Source: Saprospiraceae bacterium (lineage in GTDB: Bacteria > Bacteroidota > Bacteroidia > Chitinophagales > Saprospiraceae). Taken from it: 64,000 nt of DNA. Within the stretch, counting starts at the first letter, position 1. Each line of letters starts with the position of its first letter. The position numbers and the translations under genes are program-made. The notes beneath the pieces are model-generated. The model ran no database searches. It worked only from the letters and a program-made list of their open reading frames with translations, and was not told the origin of the DNA. Shown piece after piece: positions 56,064 to 64,000 of this stretch. The stretch spans positions 868,001 to 932,000 of the forward strand of contig JADKAA010000029.1 of the NCBI GenBank assembly GCA_016715465.1. Reading direction: 5' to 3'.

Positions 56064-57118
56064 ATGAGTAGGTTTAATATTTTCGCTGAACGGGAAGCCT
56101 TTAATGAAGTCACTTTCAACGGTGACTATCCAAATTTGAAGAATATCTTTTCAGAGCACTCAAAGATTTATCTCAATACTACTCCGGCTGACCTTGCAAA
56201 GGAATTGCAATCGGAGAGTGAGATATTCTTTTTTCTCCATGCTTACGCCGGTGCTGTACCTCCAGAAAGTTTTGAAGCACAATTTGACAATGTTTACGAC
56301 GATCCCATTAACCTTGTGAGTACTCCAAGAAGTATGTATTTCTTAAAGGTTACCAGTGACAGAGCTAATCAAATGCAGGATGCTTATGGTGTTATAGTGC
56401 AGAGTGTTGATAGCATGGATGATAGTGTGCTCAGTGCTTCTTTCTTTCGAGAACTGGATAAAGATGAAGTCTTTGAGAATGGGGTAATTTTTGGCTGGAA
56501 ATACTTACTCAATTTTCAAATTCCACCTTCCAATGCAATTGTTATTTATGACAATTATTTATTCAAGGATATAGAAACAAAAGGTGACAAATATATTTTG
56601 TTGGTAAAGAGAATATTAAATGGCTGCTTGACAAATTGCTGCCGCCTTCTTTGAGTGTGGATTATCACATTACACTGATTTCAGATAGCTATGATCGTTC
56701 AGAGCAGTGGAGGGTAAAACTTGCTGGGAACTTAAATACTGAAATAAAAAATCTGCGGACTTATGATATAAATGTAGAAGTTGTTTTCATGAAGCCGGAA
56801 ACACTCCATAAACGCAGATTAATCATGAATTACATAAATGCTTCCTGCGACCGTGGATTTTCTGTATTTAAAGTTCGGGATGGCAAAACCGTAAAAGGAG
56901 TGAATGATGTGCGGTTTAACCAGTTTTTTTGTGCACTTCATAACCATACAGGAGATACAGAGTTTATTTCTGCTACAAAGGCTTTACAGACTATTAAAAA
57001 AGAAACTAATGACCTGGCAGCGCACATTGTTTCCCGAGTCAATGCATACAGAGGTGCAATACTTGGCAGTTGCAATGCCAACAAGACTTTGAAAAACCGA
57101 TTAATCAACGATGTCTGA
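56064..57118 (+). CDS. Unrecognised partner of the AAA15 ATPase (frame-broken near 56600)
   Basis: About 351 codons. The upstream part (MSRFNIFAEREAFNEVTFNG to KYLLNFQIPPSNAIVIYDNY) meets the downstream part at one shift near 56600, where the corrected frame reads GKENIKWLLDKLLPPSL. Notable blocks are YHITLISDSYDRSEQWRVKL, VVFMKPETLHKRRLIMNYIN and CDRGFSVFKVRDGK. A histidine followed by RRxIMNYI resembles the HDRxIxTNY block that I associate with unassigned proteins in defence loci, but I cannot name a fold or a catalytic residue. Not a TOPRIM/DUF4435, HNH or RloB protein by sequence. Its start, one nt after the ATPase stop, implies translational coupling. Confidence 0.7.
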
Positions 57119-57203
57119 AAATAAAATTAACAATGCAGAACCACTGCACAGTTATGTATTTACTTTGGACTATCAAACAAACCAAAAGAATTAAAAATAA
57201 ATA

Positions 57204-58985
57204 ATGGCTACCAATAATAAAGTTGATGTAAGCTTCATTTTCCAGATCACCGACAAGGTCCTTTGGAATGTATTCAAGAAAAATGAGATAGGCGATGTGC
57301 TGCTGCCATTTGTGGTCATTCGCAGGTTGGATTGTATCCTGGATCCTGTAAATGCAAAGGTGAGGAATGCTTACGAAAACTTTAAGGATAAGGTAAGTGA
57401 AGAAAAACTCGACCCCATTCTCCGGAAAGCGGCAGGTGGCCTGCAATTCTACAATACTTCAAAGCATACGCTTGAATCACTGAAGGAGAACCCTAAAACA
57501 GTTGAAATCGATTTTAATAATTACCTCAACGGCTTCAATAAAGAAGTAAGGGATATCATCGACAATTTTCAATTCGATAAAGTGATCGCCAGACTGGTAA
57601 AGAATAAACTGCTTTACCAGATGATTGAGGCCATCTCGCAGGTGGACTTGCATACCAGCAAGGTGGATAACCACAACATGGGTTACATCTTTGAAGAACT
57701 CATTCGCATATCAAACGAACAAAGCAATGAAACAGCGGGTGAGCATTTTACCCCACGCGATGTCATTGAGTTGATGGTAAAGGTGGTTTTCTGCACAGAA
57801 AAAGAAATTTTGTCCCAACCAGGCATCATTCGCACCATTTATGATCCGGCTATGGGCACAGGTGGTATGGTGAATCTGGCCAAAAACTTCGTGTTGGATG
57901 AATTGTTGGCCGATAGCAAAAATAAACCTGAACTAAAAACCTACGGGCAGGAGATCAATGAACAATCTTATGCCATTGCCAAATCAGAATCCCTCATTAC
58001 GGGTGAAAATGCGGATAACATCCGCCATGGAAACACCTTTACGGAAGACCGCTTCCCCGATAAACATTTCCATTACATGTTTGCGAACCCACCATACGGC
58101 GTCACCTGGAGCAAGGATGCTCCCTTCATCCAGAACGAAAGTGCCAACCCGGCTGGTAGATTTTATGCCGGGCTACCGGGTACCAGCGACGGGCAGCTCT
58201 TGTTTTTGCAGCACATGATCAGTAAAATGGAACGGGAAGGCAGCAAGATTGCCGTCGTGACCAATGGCTCTCCTCTATTCACCGGCAATGCAGGGGGTGG
58301 GGAAAGTGACATTCGCAAATGGATCATCAGCAACGACTGGCTCGACTGCATCATTGCTTTACCCAAAGACCTTTTTTATAATACTGGCATCAATACCTAT
58401 ATCTGGTTTTTAAACAACAACAAACCAAAGCACCGCAAAGGCAAAGTACAACTCATCAATGCCAATGTGCCGGAAGATAAAACCTTCGGTATCGAAGGTT
58501 TTTGCCGCCCCGAAAAACGCAGCCTTGGCAACAAAAGAAATAAGATCGAATCCTTCCACATTGAAAAACTGGTGGAATTGTACACCCAATACGAGGAGGG
58601 CAAGTATTGCAAAATATTCAACAATGAGGACTTTGGATATTATCAAATAACCGTAGAGCAACCGGAATATAATGACTCGGGAAATCCATTGAAGGACAAA
58701 AAAGGAAACATCAAAGCAGATACCAAGAAGCGGGACAAAGAAAATATTCCTTTAAGCGAAGACATTGAGGTATATTTTCAAAAAGAAGTGTTGCCACATG
58801 TACCAGACGCCTGGATTGATTTCGACAAGACCCGCATTGGGTATGAAATCAATTTCACCAAATACTTTTATGAGTACAAAGGACTGAGGCCTTCGGCAGA
58901 GATCAAAATGGAGATTGAGGCATTGGAATTTGGAAGTAAAGAACAAAAAGGCATTACAGAGCTTTTAAAGGAACTGTTGGGATGA
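57204..58985 (+). CDS. hsdM: Type I restriction-modification methyltransferase subunit
   Basis: 593 residues, intact. The N-terminal HsdM helical domain (ITDKVLWNVFKKNEIGDVLL, PFVVIRRLDCILDP) leads to SAM motif I DPAMGTGGMVNLAK (about 213) and catalytic motif IV FANPPYGV (about 293-300), the gamma-class N6-adenine arrangement. It makes adenine methylation at the HsdS-specified site and is needed for both modification and restriction. The C-terminus overlaps hsdS by 4 nt (ATGA). Upstream gap of 85 nt from the ATPase partner gene. Confidence 0.95.
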   Translation: MATNNKVDVSFIFQITDKVLWNVFKKNEIGDVLLPFVVIRRLDCILDPVNAKVRNAYENFKDKVSEEKLDPILRKAAGGLQFYNTSKHTLESLKENPKTVEIDFNNYLNGFNKEVRDIIDNFQFDKVIARLVKNKLLYQMIEAISQVDLHTSKVDNHNMGYIFEELIRISNEQSNETAGEHFTPRDVIELMVKVVFCTEKEILSQPGIIRTIYDPAMGTGGMVNLAKNFVLDELLADSKNKPELKTYGQEINEQSYAIAKSESLITGENADNIRHGNTFTEDRFPDKHFHYMFANPPYGVTWSKDAPFIQNESANPAGRFYAGLPGTSDGQLLFLQHMISKMEREGSKIAVVTNGSPLFTGNAGGGESDIRKWIISNDWLDCIIALPKDLFYNTGINTYIWFLNNNKPKHRKGKVQLINANVPEDKTFGIEGFCRPEKRSLGNKRNKIESFHIEKLVELYTQYEEGKYCKIFNNEDFGYYQITVEQPEYNDSGNPLKDKKGNIKADTKKRDKENIPLSEDIEVYFQKEVLPHVPDAWIDFDKTRIGYEINFTKYFYEYKGLRPSAEIKMEIEALEFGSKEQKGITELLKELLG

Positions 58986-60211
58986 TAAGCAAACATAAAA
59001 ATTATAATGATAGTGGTATTGAATGGATAAAAGAATATCCTACTAACTGGGATTTGATAAAATTTAAAAGGTTGGCAAAAATCAAAAATGGAAAAGATCA
59101 AAAAGAAGTTTCGATAGATGAAGGAGGGTATCCAATTTTGGGGACTGGTGGAGAATTTGGCAGATCAAGTCAATTTATTCATGATAAACCATCTGTCCTA
59201 TTAGGTAGAAAAGGAACTATAAATAGGCCGCAATTTATTGAAGAGCCATTTTGGACTGTTGATACATTATTTTATACTGAAATATACAATGATGTAAATC
59301 CTAAATTTCTATTCTATTTATCCCAACAAATTCCATTCGATTTACTTCAGGAAAGTAGTGCTGTGCCTAGTATGACACAAGAAAAATTAAATAGTGTATA
59401 TGTAGTAAAACCATCCAAAGAAGAACAAACCAAGATCGCCCAATACCTAGACCACCAAACGGCCATCATTGCCCAGCTCATCCAGCAAAAACAAAAGCTG
59501 ATTGACTTACTCAAAGAAAAAAGACAAGCGGTAATCAATGAAGCGGTAACCAAAGGGCTTAATCCAAATGCAAAAATGAAGGATAGTGGGATAGAGTGGT
59601 TGGGGGAGGTGCCAGAGAAGTGGAAAATAAAGAAATTAAAGTTTCTAGTATCACTAAACTCAAATGAAGAGGTTTTGATTGAAACTTCATTTAAGGTCGC
59701 TCTTGAAAATATAGAAAGTGGGACAGGGCAATTTATTGAATCAAATTCTGAGAATCAATTTGAAGGAACTGGCAATTTTTTCAAAGCTGGCGACGTGCTT
59801 TTTAATAAACTTCGGCCGTATTTAGCAAAAGTATTTTTAGCTACGCAAAATGGTTATTCAGTTGGTGAATTATTGGTATTGACACCCAAATCAGAAATCA
59901 CATCTGAATTTTTGTTTTATAGATTATTGTCTCAAGCCTTTATAGAAATGGTAAATGGTTCAACATATGGATCAAAAATGCCAAGGGCACATTGGAATTT
60001 CATTGGAAACTTAAAGATTCCATTTCCAGCTGCAAAGGAACAGATAGAAATTGTAAAATTTATTAACATATTTCAATCAAATGTAAATACTTTAATTGCA
60101 CAATCCACAATTCAAATTGAAAAACTAAAAGAATACCGCCAATCCCTCATCTCCGAAGCCGTAACCGGCAAAATTGATGTGCGAGATTGGCACCCAATAA
60201 AAAACAAATAG
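58982..60211 (+). CDS. hsdS: Type I restriction-modification specificity subunit
   Basis: 409 residues, intact. Two target-recognition domains each begin with the same pattern: SGIEWIKEYPTNWDLIKFK (about 10) and SGIEWLGEVPEKWKIKKLK (about 201). Each is followed by a conserved coiled-coil spacer: IAQYLDHQTAIIAQLIQQ and EIVKFINIFQSNVNTLIA. The halves recognise the two parts of a bipartite target; the spacer helix sets the distance. No inverted repeats or second hsdS are seen, so there is no sign of phase variation. It ends four nt before rmuC. Confidence 0.93.
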   Translation: MISKHKNYNDSGIEWIKEYPTNWDLIKFKRLAKIKNGKDQKEVSIDEGGYPILGTGGEFGRSSQFIHDKPSVLLGRKGTINRPQFIEEPFWTVDTLFYTEIYNDVNPKFLFYLSQQIPFDLLQESSAVPSMTQEKLNSVYVVKPSKEEQTKIAQYLDHQTAIIAQLIQQKQKLIDLLKEKRQAVINEAVTKGLNPNAKMKDSGIEWLGEVPEKWKIKKLKFLVSLNSNEEVLIETSFKVALENIESGTGQFIESNSENQFEGTGNFFKAGDVLFNKLRPYLAKVFLATQNGYSVGELLVLTPKSEITSEFLFYRLLSQAFIEMVNGSTYGSKMPRAHWNFIGNLKIPFPAAKEQIEIVKFINIFQSNVNTLIAQSTIQIEKLKEYRQSLISEAVTGKIDVRDWHPIKNK

Positions 60212-60215
60212 AATA

Positions 60216-61758
60216 ATGGAAATCATTTTATACATAGCAATGGGTGCTGCAATCGGCGCAGTTGTCGGTTGGCTATTGGCTAAGTCAAAAACTGTTTCGG
60301 CTATTCAAGCAGAAAAAGATGGTGCACAGTTTAAATTTGCTGAATTAGAAAGAATTTGTGGGCTACCAAGCCACATCTAAAGCTCAACTAAAAACGGCCA
60401 CTGAAAATATAGAAAATAAGGTCGCTGAACTAGCCAGGATGAAGCAGACCCTTGATGCAAATGCCTCTGTCTTGTCTTCACTAAATAATCAGTTATCCAC
60501 AGCCAATGCCGAATTAAGAGCCGCCCATCAAACCATTCAGGAAAAAAATACCGCCATGGGGGTTTTAATGGAAGAATTGAAAACAATTAAAAAAGAATTT
60601 GCGGATAGCAATCAGGACTTAGCCACGGCCCGGGCAACCAACGATGCCTTAAATGAAAAACTCAGAACCCAAAAAGATGAAATGGAGGCACTGGGCAAAA
60701 AATTCAATACCGAATTTGAAAACATTGCCAACAAAATTCTGGATACCAAAACGGAGAAATTTACAGAGTTGAATAAAACCAACCTCAAAACCATTCTGGA
60801 ACCCTTAGGTCAAAACATCAATGAATTCAAAAAGCAGGTGGATGAAGTGTATAAAGCTGAATCTAAGGAAAGATTTTCGCTGGGAGAAAAAGTAAGAGAG
60901 TTGGCCCAGCTAAATCAGATCATCAGTGAGGAGGCAAAAAACCTTACCAAAGCACTTAAAGGCGAGGCAAAGACACAAGGCCGTTGGGGTGAAATGATCC
61001 TGGAAAGTATTTTGGAAAAGTCGGGGCTTGTCAAGGACAGGGAATACTTCATGGAGCATGAATTACTGGATGCCAACGGCAATGCGCTGAAATCGGATTC
61101 TGAAGGCAAAAAAATGAGGCCAGATGCGGTCATCAAATACCCCGACAACCGCAGTGTAATCATAGATTCCAAAGTTTCTTTAAATGCTTTCACAAGATTG
61201 GTCGCCACCATGGATGCAGAGGAGCAGAAACAAGAATTAACTTCACACGTGACAGCCGTAAAATCCCACATTGTGGCATTGAGTGCCAAAGGCTACGACG
61301 ATTATGACAAAGCGTTGGACTTCGTCATGATGTTTGTACCCAGCGAACCGGCTTACATCGCCGCATTACAAGGCGACCCCGACTTGTGGAATTTTGCCTA
61401 CGATAAACGAATCCTGTTGCTCAGCCCTACCAACCTGATTACCTCGTTAAAATTGATCGTGGACCTGTGGAAAAGGGAATATCAAAATCAGAATGCGCTG
61501 GAAATTGCGGAACGGGGAGCAAAGCTGTACGATAAATTTGTTAGCTTTGTAACCAATCTGGATGATGTGGGAGACCATTTGGATAAGGCTCAGGGAAAAT
61601 ATGCCGAAGCCTACAAACAGTTAAGTACCGGTAACGACAATTTGGTTTTGCAGGCAACTAAACTCAAAGCCCTGGGTTTAAAAACAAAAAAAGAACTTCC
61701 AAAGGAAATTGTCAATACCGCTATTGGCAATGAATTGCCAGAGCAAACCAAGACATAA
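60216..61758 (+). CDS. rmuC: RmuC-family protein inside the hsd operon (frame-broken near 60350)
   Basis: About 514 codons. ATG 60216 gives MEIILYIAMGAAIGAVVGWL, a membrane anchor; after a shift near 60350 the frame continues VGYQATSKAQLKTATENIEN. A long coiled coil (about 40-160) is followed by the RmuC nuclease-like domain: TQGRWGEMILESILEKSGLV, RPDAVIKYPDNRSVIIDSK, DKALDFVMMFVPSEPAYIAA and ILLLSPTNLITSLKLIVDLW. RmuC is classically a limiter of inverted-repeat recombination, and its PD-(D/E)xK core (D at PDAV, DSK) is present. It lies 4 nt after hsdS and 2 nt before hsdR, so is part of the operon. Confidence 0.88.
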
Positions 61759-61760
61759 TT

Positions 61761-64000
61761 ATGGCAGAAGGAACAAAAGAATCACATCTCGAAGAACACA
61801 TAGTAAGGTACCTTACTAATTTTGTTCAACCCGCCTTTCCTGAATACACTGAGAAAGACAATTCCTGTTATGATAAAGAACTCTGCCTGATTCCGGAAGA
61901 TCTGCTCAATTTCATAGAAGACACACAAGGTGACAAAATCCTGGCTTTGTATAAACAGTATGCCAATGAAACCCATCAAAAAATCGTAGAACACGTTGCA
62001 GCTGAAATCAAAAAAAGAAAGACCATTTCGGTATTAAGGGAAGGTGTAAAGGATCGGGGTCAAAAATTGGATTTGGTGTACTTCAAACCAAATCACAGTA
62101 GAACCCCGGAACATTTGGATGGGTTTCAAAAAAACAGAATTACGGTCATCCGGCAGCTCAAATATTCAACCAAAAATGAAAATTCCATTGACATTGTCTT
62201 ATTTATCAATGGCTTACCTGTTATTACATTAGAGTTGAAAAATGCTTTGACCGGCCAGTATCTTCACCATGCCATTAAACAGTACATTGAAGACAGAGAT
62301 CCAAAAGAACCGCTTTTGGAATTCAGACGATGTCTGGTGCATTTTGCAGTAAGTACGGAACAGGTGAGCATGTGCACCGAATTAAAAGGCAGGGGTACCT
62401 TCTTTTTGCCTTTCAATAAGGCACTGGTCAATGAGGATGATGACGATTATGCCACTTCCTACCTATGGAAGGACGTACTAAGAAAGGACTCATTGCTCGA
62501 CCTGATTCAGAATTATGTCAATCTTCAAATAAATAAGGAGAAATACTACGATATCCAAACAAAAGCCCTGAAAGAAAAGGAAAAACCGGTGTTGATTTTC
62601 CCGCGTTTTCATCAGCGAAGGGCCGTGCAGAATTTATTGGAAGCAGTGCGCAAGGATGGCGTTGGAAATAAATATTTGATACAACATTCGGCAGGTTCAG
62701 GCAAATCAAACACAATTTCCTGGCTGGCACACCGCCTTTCTGATTTTTACTGTCACCCAGACGATGAAAAGGCATTGTACAACAGTGTCATTGTAGTTAC
62801 GGACCGGCGGGTTTTGGACAAACAAATCCAGGATAACATCAGGCAATTTGAACAGATGCCGGGTACCGTTGAATACATCGATAAAAACAAAACCGGTCAG
62901 GATTTAAAGACCGCCATTGAGATAGGGAAAAGAGTAATTGTAACCACCCTTCAAAAGTTTCCGGTCATTTCAGATGTCATTGCGCAAAATAAGGATAAAA
63001 CCTATGCCGTCATAATTGATGAAGCCCACAGTTCGCAAGCCGGTGAATCAGCCAGGCACTTAAGAAAAGCCCTGTCACTGGAAGAAGCAGAATCTGCTGA
63101 CGGCGTGGACAAGGATCTTGACGACTTGATTGCGGATGAAATCAAAAAAAAGGGTGACCAGGCAAATATATCTTTTTTTGCATTTACCGCTACTCCAAAG
63201 CCAAAAACATTAGAACTCTTTGGCACCACAAGAAATGGTCAGAAAGAGGCATTTGATCTATATACCATGGAGCAGGCCATAAAAGAAGGCTTCATAAAGG
63301 ACGTGTTGAAAAACTACATGAGTTGGAAACGTTACTACAAGCTCATAAAACGAACAGAAATAGCGGATAAGGAATACGAAAAGAAGAAAACGGTAAGATT
63401 GCTGTCTTCTTATGTGGATTTACAAGACCATGCCATTGAAAAAAAGGCAAGGATCATGATAGAACATTTTGTATCGCAAACGCAAAAAGAAATACAAGGC
63501 AAAGCAAGGGCAATGTTGGTTACCCGTTCCAGGCTTCATGCCGTGCGCTTTAAACGCAAATTTGACGACATCATGCGTGAAATGAAATTGCCCTATGGGG
63601 CATTGGTGGCATTTAGCGGCACGGTGACCGATGCGGAAACAGGCCAGGATTACACCAAAGAAAATATGAACAACCTGGGTGGTAAAATTGAAATTCCGGA
63701 TGCCTTTAAATTACCTCAGTACAGAATCCTCATTGTGGCAAATATGTATCAAACCGGCTTTGATGAACCCTTGCTCCACACGATGTTTGTGGATAAAAAA
63801 TTGGGCGGTTCCAGTACCGTACAAACCCTAAGCAGGTTAAACAGAACTGCTCCGGGAAAAGACTCCACTATGGTACTGGATTTTGTAAATGATCCCGAAA
63901 AAGTGCAGGAAGACTTCCAGATGTATTATGGAAGTAACTAGATGGAATTGGCCGACCAAACAGACCCAAATAGCCTGTATGATGTGCAGCACAAAATTGA
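61761..64000 (+). CDS. hsdR: Type I restriction endonuclease subunit R (runs off right edge; in-frame stop at 63939)
   Basis: The first 726 residues are open, then a TAG at 63939-63941, after which the same frame continues MELADQTDPNSLYDVQHKI to the window end. HsdR proteins are about 1,000 residues, and that continuation is typical of them. The pattern suggests two compensating indels (the expected text is YYEVT-x-MELADQ). Motifs: nuclease PD-x-ELK as DIVLFINGLPVITLELKN (about 157), P-loop HSAGSGKSN (about 310), DEAH box VIIDEAHSSQAG (about 420), FAFTATPKPKTLELFG, and helicase motif VI QTLSRLNRTAPGKDS. It cuts unmodified DNA after translocation. Confidence 0.9.

Noticed and set aside
1..64000. 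tRNA or rRNA genes
   Set aside because: I looked through the intergenic stretches for T-loop and acceptor-stem patterns by eye and saw none; a tRNAscan run would be needed to exclude one fully.

Overview
The window looks like a chromosomal segment of a free-living Bacteroidota bacterium, most likely from the Saprospiraceae. The evidence is the set of secreted proteins ending in type IX secretion (T9SS) type A sorting domains, a TonB-dependent receptor of the carboxypeptidase-regulatory class, promoters of the TTTG / TAnnTTTG type, a stand-alone GldM C-terminal-like protein, a PafA-type phosphatase, and the near absence of Shine-Dalgarno sequences. No tRNA, rRNA or CRISPR array was recognised.

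Layout: 1-12 kb is a minus-strand run of cell-surface and secreted proteins (TonB receptor start, trimeric-fibre protein with an S74 chaperone, L-domain repeat protein, FISUMP-domain protein, duplicated BNR/Ycf48-like protein). It ends in an operon of ECF sigma factor, membrane protein and TPR-CHAT protease. 13.6-17.8 kb is a plus-strand operon of Tat/lipoprotein sugar-oxidising enzymes (TIM-barrel isomerase, GMC oxidoreductase, gluconate-dehydrogenase subunit-3-like protein, second TIM-barrel lipoprotein), followed by a T9SS beta-propeller protein. 19.6-28.8 kb is a surface-polysaccharide locus (methyltransferases, GT2, two GT4, Wzx-like flippase, YfhO-like membrane protein). 29-31.7 kb is a decayed, repeat-rich stretch with three different tandem arrays, gene remnants and a duplicated gene end, abutting a truncated glutamate dehydrogenase. 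32.7-38.5 kb is a minus-strand housekeeping run (ccmD, ccmC, ccmB, GldM-C-like, S4 protein, PPK2, xseB, nucleoid-associated protein). 38.7-45 kb holds an esterase, fbp, a class A beta-lactamase-like hydrolase, lgt, a Spy-like protein and serA. 45-52.5 kb holds two large T9SS cargo proteins and a PafA phosphatase.

The right end (52.7-64 kb) is a defence island: an unknown 170-residue protein, a WYL-domain regulator, an AAA15-type ATPase coupled by one nucleotide to an unrecognised partner, then a complete type I restriction-modification operon hsdM-hsdS-rmuC-hsdR that runs off the window. The ATPase/partner pair under a WYL regulator is the best candidate for an undescribed system.

An important caveat: about twenty genes across all functional classes, including essential ones (lgt is intact, but serA, fbp, ccmB and ccmC are not), are broken by single-base shifts, many in homopolymers. 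This is the pattern of uncorrected long-read sequencing error rather than of real decay. Such genes are given here as one feature spanning the whole reading frame, with the break position noted.
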